47,788 nucleotides of DNA. It comes from JASLDZ01 sp964242895. Lineage in GTDB: Bacteria; Pseudomonadota; Alphaproteobacteria; Caulobacterales; Caulobacteraceae. The position numbers were made by a program, and so were the translations under genes. Positions 1-8,468 of this stretch are shown here, in pieces. A model generated the notes under the pieces. It was not told the origin of the DNA and ran no database searches. It saw nothing but the letters and a program-made list of their open reading frames with translations. How positions within the stretch are numbered: position 1 is the stretch's first letter; each line of letters begins with the position of its first letter. Location: the NCBI GenBank assembly GCA_964242895.1, contig CAXTBN010000015.1:1-47788 (forward strand). The letters are read 5' to 3'.

Positions 1-529
1 CAGCTGGGCGGGCTAGGGTGCGGCTCTGGAGCAGGCATGCGCGTTTCAAGGCGCGAGCTGACACGTTGGGCTTCACGATCGGGCTGCCAGTCCTACAGCG
101 CTCCAGTGATGACCGGCAAGGCGGATGAGCAACAGATGGAAGACTTCAAGAACTCTTAGCGAACGCCCGCCTTCTGGAGCGATGCTGGTGACTGGTGTGA
201 CGCTTGCAGGTTCTTGGAGCAGCGATTCAGGTCAGAGTCCGGCTGAAGGAGACTGTAGCATAGAGCAGAATGAACGCACCGAAAGCCACAAACCTACGTT
301 CATCGCAAAGGGATGAAAGCGAGCGCCAGCGCCGCAAAAAGACGAGGTAGCTTGTAGACGTGAAGTCGAAATGGGTGTCCAGGATGTTGATCTTCGCCCA
401 GGAGACGATCGCATTCATGATTGTCCATTGCGCCGCAAATCGAAGCCAGAAACTACGCCGCACGACGTCAAAGTGAGCGCGAAGATCGATCCTTCCGGCC
501 TCAAGCTCGTCCGGGAGCGCCGCTGCGGC
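1..529. other. No intact gene seen
   Basis: This stretch is less GC-biased than the rest of the window. Short open frames exist on both strands, but none has recognisable protein features or a convincing ribosome-binding site. It lies downstream of a decayed Rieske gene, and the minus-strand frame running through it encodes a hydrophobic tail that may be unrelated read-through. I see no tRNA, insertion-sequence end or clear repeat here. Confidence 0.4.
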
Positions 530-1063
530 CATCATCGGCTCGCGACGAGGCTCGCCACCTCGGCTTCGATCACAAGCCGCGGCGGCTCCGCCAAGCGGAG
601 GCCGCGCCCATCGACGCTGCAGCCGGAGCGCGCGTCGAAGCGGTAGCCATGCCGCGGACAGCCGCCGACCCTGTCGACCACGGAGGCGTCGTCGAGCGGA
701 GCCAGCCAGTGCGGCACACCGCCCCACGCACCACCACCGCCCCGTCCAGGTCGCCATCATCGCCTCGTCTTCATCCCAGAGCCGGGCGTAGATGTCGGCG
801 TACCAGGCGCCGATCGCCGCCAGCCGCTCGGGTCGCGGCTCGCGAACGTGGAACTCCACCTCGGCGGAGGTGCGATGCGGCCCGAGCGACGCGAGCCGGG
901 TATGGAGTTGCGAGCCCGCGCCGGGACCTTCCAGCGTGGTTACGACGAAGCGTCCCCCCGGTCGGTCGGCGGCGAGTTCCAACACCTGGGGCGCGAACTG
1001 CTCGGACGGCCGGTTCAGCAGCCGAACGCGCCGGCCGTCCAGCCTTTACTCCACAAGTTTCAT
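530..1063 (-). pseudogene. Frameshifted remnant of a Rieske [2Fe-2S] protein with an SRPBCC-like N-terminal part
   Basis: Reading from an ATG at 1063, the frame gives five residues and then a TAA at 1046-1048. After the stop the same frame continues with a plausible SRPBCC/ring-hydroxylase-like segment containing HVREPRPERLAAIG and YARLWDEDEAMM. Near position 715 one extra base moves the frame. The -1 frame then encodes PHWLAPLDDASVVD followed by CPRHGYRFD, the second half of a Rieske motif (C-x-H ... C-x-x-H). Deleting one G at about 715 would restore an R-C-P-H-W first motif with normal Rieske spacing. What is seen: a split motif plus an in-frame stop. Known family: Rieske proteins bind a 2Fe-2S cluster through two Cys and two His. 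Inference: an inactivated oxygenase-type gene. Sequencing error could explain one lesion but less easily two. Confidence 0.5.
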
Positions 1064-1485
1064 GGCGGCGAAGCTTTCGGAGTGGAGGGCCGGCAGGTGC
1101 GCCTAGTCGAAGACGTTCTCCCAGACCCGCGCCAGGCTCGCTCCGACTTCTCGTTCGAATCTCCCGGCCACGTTTAAGCGAAGGCCGTTGTCCGTTCCGC
1201 GATGATCCGACATCCTTCTGCCGCGAGCCTTCGCCCAAACTTTTCCAGCCTACAGATGCGGCTGCTCCCCAAGCGCCGATGAGCGACGGAGCAATGAGGC
1301 TCCCGCGGGTTGAGCAGTGGCCCTCAGCGTCACGCCCCAGACCAACTCTCGCTGGCCACCTTCGCATGCCGTGTTTTCTGGAGGCGATCCGATGCCGGCT
1401 GATCACACGCAGTGGGGCTGGCCGCTGACCATCCTGTCGCACTCACCCGCAACCGTGCCGCCTCATGCTGGGGAGCTCCTTGAAG
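1064..1485. other. Intergenic, no gene seen
   Basis: About 420 bases between the Rieske remnant and the 3' end of the DUF4157 gene. Only shadow frames are present. I see no strong hairpin followed by a T-run that would mark a terminator for the leftward injection-system operon. Confidence 0.4.
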
Positions 1486-2952
1486 TCAGTCCAGCTTGGA
1501 TAAGACGTCGCGAGCGGCCTGCTTCAAGCTGTCCATCAGGCCGGGGAGCGCGGCGCCGGCCCTGAACTGAGCAGCGGTGGCGTCGATCTCGTCAGCCTTG
1601 TCGATCGCGGCCTCCAGGCCGGAGAGGGCGGCCTTGTACTCGGTGAGCACGTCGAGGCGAGACGGTTCGACACTGGAGGAAGCGGGCGCCTGAAGAGGGC
1701 GATGCACGGTCAGGCCCCACCGCAGAGCGCTTTCTTCCGTGTCGCGGAGTTCCGCCATCAGTGGAACCAACTGGTTGTTCTGCAGGGCAAGTCTATCTGT
1801 CAGCTCTGAGCTTAGGTTCTGCGCTTTGTTGTGCTGCTCGACGATGCTCTCGCTTAGCGCGATGACGACGTCCTGAGCCTCGTCCACCTTCTTCAGAAGA
1901 AATGAGGTCTGCACGTCCTGAGACCTGTAGCCGATTTGCCCTTGCGGCAGGCGTCCGGGTCTGCCGCTGTCCGCGCCGACCACCGCGTTTCCCGCCGGAG
2001 CGTGCACCTCGAAGTCTGGACCCAGCCTGCGTTTCCCGAAGCCGAGTATTCCAGACGCCTGCATGTTCTTGTGGACGAGGTCGGTGAAGTCCTGCGCGAA
2101 GGTGGGCGCGCCGTCGGGGTTCTGACCGGCGGCGCTGCACTGGACGAGGAAGACGCGACCGGAATAGTCGTCAGGCAGCCGCGCGGCGATCTTCTTCGCC
2201 AGGGTCGCGGCCGGAAGGCCTGCGAAGGTCGTGGCCGAACCTACGCTGCCGCCGTGCTGATCCCTTGCGATGCCGCCACCGTGGCCCACCAGGTGGAGGT
2301 TTTCGGTCACCCCGAGCTTGTAGCTTTGGAACGCCTTCACCGACAGGACCGGCCCCGCGACGCTGCTCGCGAGATTTTTCGCCGCCCTGGCGACGACGGC
2401 GTCGTCGGGCTGCCAGCTCACGATCACCCGCTGCATGGGCGGAGCGCCGAAGTGAAGCGGGCCCGGACTCGGGACCGCAGCCGCCTCCATCTGGTCGCCG
2501 CCGCGTTCCAGCAGCGGCGCCATGCGTTCCGCTTCCGCTTCGAGGCCCGTGTCGGCGTTGAGGGCCCGATCCGCAACCCGGCCGGTCACAGGCACGCGTC
2601 CCGCCTTCTGCTGCGCCACATGCCAGGCCTCGTGGGCCAGTAGGGCGCGCTCGCCCGGCGCGAGGTGGATGTCGCGTCCCTGAGCGAAGGCCCGCGCGCC
2701 ATACGGGCCGGGTTGATCCGAGTCGGCGTGGACCCTGACCTCATCCATCGTCTGCCCGGAGTAGGCCTCCAGCCGCGCCTTGATTGACTGCGGCAGGGGC
2801 GAGCCGGAGCCGCGGGACGTCGGGATCGCCCGCCAGCGGTAGATCGGGGGCGCGCTCGTGGGAGCGCTGGACGATGGCGCTGACGCCGGATCCAGCGCCC
2901 GACGGAGCGAGGCGGGCGGAGGCGCGGGTCTTCTGACGTGCACGCGGGTCAC
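1486..2952 (-). CDS. eCIS core (DUF4157) protein with a C80-like His/Cys domain; candidate injected effector
   Basis: The 488-residue product begins with a Pro/Ser/Ala-rich leader (about 1-50). A DUF4157 'eCIS core' domain follows (about 50-150) with a zinc-protease-type HEAWH at 107-111 and the typical acidic E-A-E-R follow-up near 139-143. Residues about 170-340 look like a separate domain: LVGHGGG with His224, then FAGLPAATLAKKI, then VFLVQCSAAG with Cys272. This order and spacing recall the His-Cys dyad of C80/caspase-like cysteine peptidases such as MARTX or TcdA CPD. The tail (about 350-488) is predicted to be mostly helical. Known: DUF4157 domains are markers of proteins loaded into extracellular contractile injection systems. 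Inference: this is the payload, or a protease that matures one. It lies at the distal end of the structural cluster, after the fibre-like gene, in the usual effector position. The ATG at 2952 leaves a 192-bp gap to the upstream gene, which may allow separate expression. The C80 assignment is by eye only. Confidence 0.8.
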   Translation of the reverse strand: MTRVHVRRPAPPPASLRRALDPASAPSSSAPTSAPPIYRWRAIPTSRGSGSPLPQSIKARLEAYSGQTMDEVRVHADSDQPGPYGARAFAQGRDIHLAPGERALLAHEAWHVAQQKAGRVPVTGRVADRALNADTGLEAEAERMAPLLERGGDQMEAAAVPSPGPLHFGAPPMQRVIVSWQPDDAVVARAAKNLASSVAGPVLSVKAFQSYKLGVTENLHLVGHGGGIARDQHGGSVGSATTFAGLPAATLAKKIAARLPDDYSGRVFLVQCSAAGQNPDGAPTFAQDFTDLVHKNMQASGILGFGKRRLGPDFEVHAPAGNAVVGADSGRPGRLPQGQIGYRSQDVQTSFLLKKVDEAQDVVIALSESIVEQHNKAQNLSSELTDRLALQNNQLVPLMAELRDTEESALRWGLTVHRPLQAPASSSVEPSRLDVLTEYKAALSGLEAAIDKADEIDATAAQFRAGAALPGLMDSLKQAARDVLSKLD

Positions 2953-3144
2953 GAGCGCCTCCGGGTGAAACGGACCGCAGCCGACCCTGAACCCGCGCAG
3001 AGCCGTCTACCATGAATGGCGACGGTCGTCAGCCGCTCCGGCGCGTGACTGGCGTCTACCCATGCGCGGCTCTTCTTCCAGCTTCTGATCCGGTCGTTCG
3101 CTCGCCCTTGTGGTCGCACTCGCTGCGGTGGTCGAGCCGGAGGG

Positions 3145-6100
3145 TCAGGCACGGGTGTGGATGTAGAGGACGTCATCGACTTGGCAGAGCTCAAGCGATG
3201 TATCGAGGGCGTCGGGGGCCGTGGACAGCAGGTGGACGCCCCCGTTCGCCACCGCCGCGGCGAGCCGTCCCGACAAGGACGGCTGGGGATGCTCCAGCCA
3301 GGCGAGCGCAACCGGGTCGAGCATCTCCGCGTGGGCGCGGCGATTGCTCTCGCCCTCGCCGCCGAGCAGGTGGATGCGGGAATGCGTCGTCACCGCCACG
3401 GAGTCGAAGCGGGGATGGGGCAGGGCGGGCCCGTTGCTCCAGCGCGCGTGGGATGGGGAGAAGACGGCCGTGCGGCGCAGCGGCGTCGGGCCGAGCTGCG
3501 CCGGGCGCAAGCCGACGCCGCCCAGCAGGTGTATCCGGCCCTCCCAGGCCGTCATGGCGGCGCGCGCCACGGCGTACGGCAAGCGAGGCCGCTTCGACCA
3601 ACTGTCGGCTTCCGGATCGTAGGCGTCGAAGGCGTCGGTGGGCGTGCGCGACTTGGCCAGGAAGCCGCCGGCCGCGTAGAGCAGCTCACCGGCTGCGCAG
3701 ACGCAGAAGCGCCGCCGTTGTTCCGGCAACGCAGCGAGCTCGCTCCATCGGTCCTCCTCGGCGTCGTACCGCCAGTGGAGGACGCGGTCGGACGCGTCGT
3801 CGAAGCCCAGCACGTGCAGGCGCCCGTGCAGCACGGCCACTGTAGATGCGTCGAAGCCGATCGGCGCGGCGGGCGCGCGCCGCTCCCATGCTCCGTCGAG
3901 CGTGTCGAGCAGGGCGAGATCGCCGCCGCGCCCAAGCACAGCCGGGCGTCCCTGCAGCGTCGCCGCGGCGAGGACGCCGTCGAACGGCGGCCGGATCGGC
4001 AGCTGCGTCCAGTGCGGCTCCGCGCGTCGGCTGACGAGGCTGGCGCCCGTGAAATGCAGGCCCATGCCGCCGTGCACGCGCCGCGTCAGGACGCAGGCGT
4101 CCGTGGATGGCGCGGGATGGGGCTCCAGCACCTCGACGATCTCCCGGGCTTCGACGGCGGCCGGAAGTTCGACGACGGCCGCGACGACCTGCGCGAGCGG
4201 CTCCGNNNNNNNNNNNNNNNNNNNNNNNNNNNNNNNNNNNNNNNNNNNNNNNNNNNNNNNNNNNNNNNNNNNNNNNNNNNNNNNNNNNNNNNNNNNNNNN
4301 NNNNNCGCGAGCGGCTCCGGCGCTTCGTTCCGCGAGGCGGACAGGACCCGCTCGACGCGCAGCGCGTCCCGTCCTCGGCGTTGGGCCAGCGGAGTGAACA
4401 GGCGTCGCAAGTCGCGCACCTCGACCTCCGAACGGTTGAACACCAGCCGGGCGATCGTGGCCGTTCGCGTGCGCCCGTGCATGGCCGGCTGCGGTACGGG
4501 GACGCCCTCGTGCAACGGCCACTCCAAGACGTCACGCACGGGGCAGGTCCACGCCTCACCCGTCTCGTGACGCCCGGAGGTGAAACGCACCTGCAACCCC
4601 TGGCCGAGCCGGATCGGGGCGGAGGTCGACACCCGGGCGAGCGCGGAACGGCCCGCCGCCTCGAAGCGGTCCCACCTGCGCAGCACTGGGCGGCGCGCGA
4701 GGCGAGCGCGGGCGTCGGCGCCCAGTGGGTCCGGGTCGGGGCGGTCGAGCACCAGACGCAGAGCGTCCTCCTCCTCCGTGAGGTCGCAGCTTTTGACGCC
4801 GGCCAGCGGCGCCGGTCGGCGGTGCAGGGTGAGGTCCAGGTCGCCGATCTCCACCACGTCGTCCGGCCCGAAGCCGCCGCTGCGCTCGGCCACGTCGTCC
4901 AGGTGCAGGACCTCGTCGCTCTCGAAGGCCGTGACGCGCGCTGCGGAGGCGGCGTTGTCGTAAGACCATTTGAAGGTGGCGATCGGCCGAAGGCGCCAGT
5001 CATGGGGGCGGGCTTCCAGCTCCGGGGCGCCTTCGCCGTCCCAGTGCAGGCGCAGGCAGGTGCGTGCGTCGGGGCTCTGCTCGATCGTCCTCACGTGCGC
5101 CGAGAGCATGCGGCCGTCGCGGTGCACGAGCTCGACCGGGCGGCCGGGTCTCCACAGCGCCTCGTGGCCGAACGCTTCGTCGCCCAGCGTCGCCCAGCCG
5201 CCGGGCGTCAGCTCGTGCAGTTGGAAGCCCTCGTCGGAGGGCCGGCGTGCGTCGGGCGGCAGGGCGGCGAAGCCGCCGTCGTGGATCTCCACGCGCGCAA
5301 GCGACGGGTCGCCGAGCGGCGTATTGGGCGTGCGGGCGAAGGCCATGGCGCCGCAGCGGGAGGGTGCGCGCGCCGTCGGCTCCGCCTCGTCGAGCGTCAG
5401 GCGCACGCGCGAGACGGTGCGCAGGCGCGCGGCGGTGTCGACGTCGCCGAACGCCGGGTCGCGCAACACCTCGTCCTCGTGCGCAGTGACCACGACATCG
5501 ATCGATTCGAGCGAGGCGAAGTAAGGCCCGGGCCTGCGGTCCCGCAGGGAGGCCGAAGGTAGGACGAGCCCGGGGCCTTCGGGTTGCCGCTCGAAGGCGC
5601 AGTCGTGCGCGAGGCGGCTGGGGACTCCGTCGACGTAATAGCGTCCGGCGCCCAGCCTCAGCTCCGGCTCGGCGAAATGGCGCGCGTCGCGCCTGCCGGC
5701 CTGCTCGCGTCCGCTTTCGTCGCCGGGCTCGTGCTGGACTGCGCCCATGTCGGCGAGCCGCCACTCGGGTTCGAAGGCGATCAGCTCCGATACGGCGACA
5801 CCTCCCGCGCGCAGGACCAGCAGTTCCGGCCCGGTCGCCGTGCGCCACAGATGCAGGCCGTCGATCACGCCGCGGAAACCCCGCCCGACGCGGACGGGGC
5901 CGGCGGTGAACGGCACGGTCACGGCGTGTCTCCGTTCGGCAAGCAGCACCCCGTCGACGTAGAGGCGCACGTGCGCCTCCGACGCGACCGCGGCCACGTG
6001 GGTGAAGCGCCCCACCGGTGTGCGCTTCTCGGTGGCCAGGGCGATCGCGGGAACCTGCTCGCCGATCTCCGCGACGTCGCCTTCGGCGTCGGCGACGACG

Positions 6101-6534
6101 GCCTCGACGACCACGCGCGCGTGCAGGCGGAAGCGGAGCCGACCCTCGCCATCGATCTCCAGCAGGAAGCCGCCTCGGCCGTCGCCGGTCCTGCCGGCGT
6201 GCTCGACGAGCACACCTGGATCGTCGCGATCGCGCTTGATCCAGCCCTCGAGAGTGAAGCCGCCGGTGATCCAGGTGTCGCGGGCCCGCTCGATGACGAA
6301 GCCGTGTGCGGGTGCGTCGAAGCGGAAGCCGCCGTGCGCGCGCAGGCCGAAGCCGGCGTCGGCGGGTCCCCCATCCGGTCCCAGGAGGTCGCGCAAGGCG
6401 GACGCCTGCGCCTCGGCCGCGAGATGCGTCTGCGCGTTCAGATCCGCGTCCGTCTGCAGCCGGCCCTGCTGCATCAGCACGCGGGCGTAGCCGACGTCGG
6501 GGCCTGCGGGCAGGCGCGAGAAGTCGCCTCTCAT
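3145..6534 (-). CDS. DUF6519-LamG-Kelch multidomain protein, fibre/receptor-binding-like component of the eCIS
   Basis: The N-terminus (GDFSRLPAGPDVGYARVLMQQGR, then LQTDADLNAQ) matches the DUF6519 family found in eCIS clusters. A LamG/concanavalin-like segment follows (about residues 70-235: FTLEGWIKRD, then RLYVDGVLLAERR). A second DUF6519-type portion contains GRYYVDGVPSRLAHD. The C-terminal third (about 800-1129) has several Kelch-like blades (AAGGF, HLLGGVG, HLLGGEG, each preceded by a W-S or W-L strand). Known: LamG and Kelch modules mediate carbohydrate or protein binding. Inference: an extended tail-fibre or baseplate-decorating protein that recognises a target. A 100-N assembly gap interrupts codons 744-777; the sequence on each side indicates it can be closed in frame, giving about 1091 residues. 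It sits between the tail protein I-like gene and the candidate effector. Confidence 0.8.
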   Translation of the reverse strand: MRGDFSRLPAGPDVGYARVLMQQGRLQTDADLNAQTHLAAEAQASALRDLLGPDGGPADAGFGLRAHGGFRFDAPAHGFVIERARDTWITGGFTLEGWIKRDRDDPGVLVEHAGRTGDGRGGFLLEIDGEGRLRFRLHARVVVEAVVADAEGDVAEIGEQVPAIALATEKRTPVGRFTHVAAVASEAHVRLYVDGVLLAERRHAVTVPFTAGPVRVGRGFRGVIDGLHLWRTATGPELLVLRAGGVAVSELIAFEPEWRLADMGAVQHEPGDESGREQAGRRDARHFAEPELRLGAGRYYVDGVPSRLAHDCAFERQPEGPGLVLPSASLRDRRPGPYFASLESIDVVVTAHEDEVLRDPAFGDVDTAARLRTVSRVRLTLDEAEPTARAPSRCGAMAFARTPNTPLGDPSLARVEIHDGGFAALPPDARRPSDEGFQLHELTPGGWATLGDEAFGHEALWRPGRPVELVHRDGRMLSAHVRTIEQSPDARTCLRLHWDGEGAPELEARPHDWRLRPIATFKWSYDNAASAARVTAFESDEVLHLDDVAERSGGFGPDDVVEIGDLDLTLHRRPAPLAGVKSCDLTEEEDALRLVLDRPDPDPLGADARARLARRPVLRRWDRFEAAGRSALARVSTSAPIRLGQGLQVRFTSGRHETGEAWTCPVRDVLEWPLHEGVPVPQPAMHGRTRTATIARLVFNRSEVEVRDLRRLFTPLAQRRGRDALRVERVLSASRNEAPEPLAXXXXXXXXXXXXXXXXXXXXXXXXXXXXXXXXXXEPLAQVVAAVVELPAAVEAREIVEVLEPHPAPSTDACVLTRRVHGGMGLHFTGASLVSRRAEPHWTQLPIRPPFDGVLAAATLQGRPAVLGRGGDLALLDTLDGAWERRAPAAPIGFDASTVAVLHGRLHVLGFDDASDRVLHWRYDAEEDRWSELAALPEQRRRFCVCAAGELLYAAGGFLAKSRTPTDAFDAYDPEADSWSKRPRLPYAVARAAMTAWEGRIHLLGGVGLRPAQLGPTPLRRTAVFSPSHARWSNGPALPHPRFDSVAVTTHSRIHLLGGEGESNRRAHAEMLDPVALAWLEHPQPSLSGRLAAAVANGGVHLLSTAPDALDTSLELCQVDDVLYIHTRA
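4206..4305. other. 100-N scaffold gap with overlapping contig ends
   Basis: Exactly 100 Ns separate two contigs. The 14 bases just left of the Ns (4192-4205, CGCGAGCGGCTCCG) are repeated exactly just right of them (4306-4319). Removing the Ns and one copy deletes 114 bases, which is 38 codons, so the surrounding reading frame is preserved. The protein shows the same residues, EPLA, on both sides. The gap size is therefore almost certainly an arbitrary placeholder. Confidence 0.95.
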
Positions 6535-6588
6535 CGCCGGGTCCGGAACGCGCAGGGGGTCGGCATGGGTCGGGTCCGGTCCCTGGCT

Positions 6589-8457
6589 TCAGCAGGCATG
6601 GGTGATGGTCGCGCGCACGTGGAAGGGCAGGTGCTCGGTGAGGACGTCGTCCAGGTTGTCTCGCCGCAGCCGATCTCCGACGCCGTGATAGGCGCCCAGC
6701 GACTGCCCGTCGGAAGCGGCGGTCTCGAAGAGGCCGATTGGGTCCGGGCGCATGTGCATGTACCCCGGCTGCCCCCGCCGGCGGCTCGTGAAGCGTGGGG
6801 GCGGGCAGGGGCGCTGGCCCTCCGCCGGCTCCGGTCCGAGACAGGCGCGACGCCGCGGCGTGCGCGAGCCGTCCGGCAGCCAGCAGTGGTCCACGCCGCC
6901 GGCCGCCACGTCGGCGATGTCGAGCGTGTCGAGGAACAAGCTGTCGACAGCGTCCAGCGCCTCCGCCGCGACGGCGCCGGCGAACGTGCAGGCCGCCGCC
7001 GTGAGTCCGGGCAGGGCGCCGGCGCGACCGCGAACCCCTTCGATGATGCTTGATCGCGCGTGCAGCCGTACGTCCTCCGCGGCCATGACGACGGGGCCGA
7101 GCATGCTTGACTCCACGTGCAGCTCGGCGCCGGCTCCGCCCTCCGTCACTACAACGGCGGCTTGGCGCGCGGGCGGCCACACCGTGCAGTGCCGCAGGAT
7201 CACGGTGGCGGGTCCATGCACGCGGAGCGTTCCCCCGATCAGCAGGCCGTCCAGGATCAGCACACCGCCGTCCCGGCCCGCCGTGACCTCCAGGTCCGCC
7301 GCGAGGCAGGGCCGCTCGCCGTCGGCCGCGACGATCGCCAAGTTGCCTCCCGCCAAAGGCAGCTCCCAGGCGGTGTCGCCGTCCGGACGTCGCGTCGCGG
7401 ACGTGGGCAGTCGGATCACGTGTCCCCTCGAGCCTCTGGTCGGCGGGCGTCCCGGCTCTTCCGCCCAGCCGCCGTAGCGTCGCCGGTCGTCGCGCGAGGG
7501 GGATGGAGCGCGGGGGTAGGCGCCGCCGCCCAGGTCGTCGACGAAGCCGTAACCGTAGTCGCCGCTCAGGGTCCTGGCGTGATCGTCCGCGCGCGTCAGC
7601 AGCACGCGGCCGCGCTCCGGGTCGAGCAGGATGCGCGCGTCCGGCCTCGCGGGCCGCCAGTCGCCCAGGTCGTCAGCGCGGATGTCAGACGCCGGCACGT
7701 CTTCCCCGTCGAGCCGCAGGCGGAAGGGCGGCGTTCCCCCGTCGCCAAGCAGCTGCAGCCCACGCCGGGTGACCGGACCGGGGAAGGTCACAGCTCCGAC
7801 GTCGGCGTCGTCCGGCGGCTGGAACAGGGGAGCATCCAGGTTCAGCGGATGAAGGCGGCGTCGGGAGCCGTCGCCGTCCGCGAGGGCGGCATCGACGCCC
7901 CGCAACGGGGCGCTCTGGTAGGGCCACAGCCGGATCTCGACCGAGCCCGCATCCTGCGCGCCGGCGCGCACGTGGGGCATCCGCCGGGCCCGCTCCAGCG
8001 GGCCGCCGGCGCGCGCGCGCGCCACACCGTCGCGCAGGGTGGGCGCGCCCCCCGCCGCGCTCCCGAAGGCGGCCACGCTGGGCGCACGGGCGAGCCGTTC
8101 CGCCGGCTCGATCACCTGCGCGGACCAGCCGGTGGCGCGCGACACCAGCCGCTCCAGCGTGGCGCGCACGCCCTTCCGGCGGCGGTCTGCCAAGGCGTCC
8201 GTCACCAGCGCGCGCGTGTTGAGGCCCGGATGGAGCCTGCGCCCGAGCCGCCCGGCGGCCACCAATTCGCCGATGTAGGGCAGGAGCCACGGCTCGCAGG
8301 TCTCGGCGAACCAGTCGTCGTAGAGCCTGCCGATGTCGTCGTGCAGCAGGTCGTGTTGAGACTGCAACGCGTCGAACACGGCGCGGAGCGCGCGCGATCC
8401 CTCGTCGTCGCGCCGCCGGTGAATGGCGGGCATCAGAGCGAAGAGGTCGAGGCTCAT
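6589..8457 (-). CDS. gpI-like phage tail protein with beta-helix-like region (eCIS baseplate)
   Basis: The product is 622 residues from the ATG at 8457 (MSLDLFALMPAIHRRRD). This start lies 11 bases past the stop of the upstream baseplate gene and removes an implausible upstream extension. The N-terminal 150 residues (LQSQHDLLHDDIGRLYDDWF, then CEPWLLPYIGELV) match the P2 gpI/phage tail protein family that caps the baseplate wedge. A central stretch of short repeating beta-strand segments (GGVLILDGLLIGGTLRVHGP, then VILRHCTVWPP) suggests a right-handed parallel beta-helix. The C-terminus (FTSRRRGQPGYMHMRPD ... EHLPFHVRATI) is a signature seen in eCIS-associated members. Inference: it completes the baseplate periphery and may carry the LamG-Kelch protein encoded next. 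It belongs to the leftward operon. Confidence 0.78.
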   Translation of the reverse strand: MSLDLFALMPAIHRRRDDEGSRALRAVFDALQSQHDLLHDDIGRLYDDWFAETCEPWLLPYIGELVAAGRLGRRLHPGLNTRALVTDALADRRRKGVRATLERLVSRATGWSAQVIEPAERLARAPSVAAFGSAAGGAPTLRDGVARARAGGPLERARRMPHVRAGAQDAGSVEIRLWPYQSAPLRGVDAALADGDGSRRRLHPLNLDAPLFQPPDDADVGAVTFPGPVTRRGLQLLGDGGTPPFRLRLDGEDVPASDIRADDLGDWRPARPDARILLDPERGRVLLTRADDHARTLSGDYGYGFVDDLGGGAYPRAPSPSRDDRRRYGGWAEEPGRPPTRGSRGHVIRLPTSATRRPDGDTAWELPLAGGNLAIVAADGERPCLAADLEVTAGRDGGVLILDGLLIGGTLRVHGPATVILRHCTVWPPARQAAVVVTEGGAGAELHVESSMLGPVVMAAEDVRLHARSSIIEGVRGRAGALPGLTAAACTFAGAVAAEALDAVDSLFLDTLDIADVAAGGVDHCWLPDGSRTPRRRACLGPEPAEGQRPCPPPRFTSRRRGQPGYMHMRPDPIGLFETAASDGQSLGAYHGVGDRLRRDNLDDVLTEHLPFHVRATITHAC

Positions 8458-8468
8458 GACCGGCCGGC

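Noticed and set aside
4192..4319. Possible genuine short direct repeat around the N gap
   Set aside because: The copies sit exactly at both contig ends and removal keeps the frame, which fits unmerged contig overlap better than a biological repeat.
3157..5562. Long rightward open frame (801 codons) opposite the LamG-Kelch gene
   Set aside because: Shadow of the GC-rich minus-strand gene; no recognisable family, and the minus strand carries clear DUF6519, LamG and Kelch motifs.
5000..7180. 726-codon minus-strand frame
   Set aside because: Arg/Ala-rich out-of-frame reading of two real genes, with no coherent motifs.
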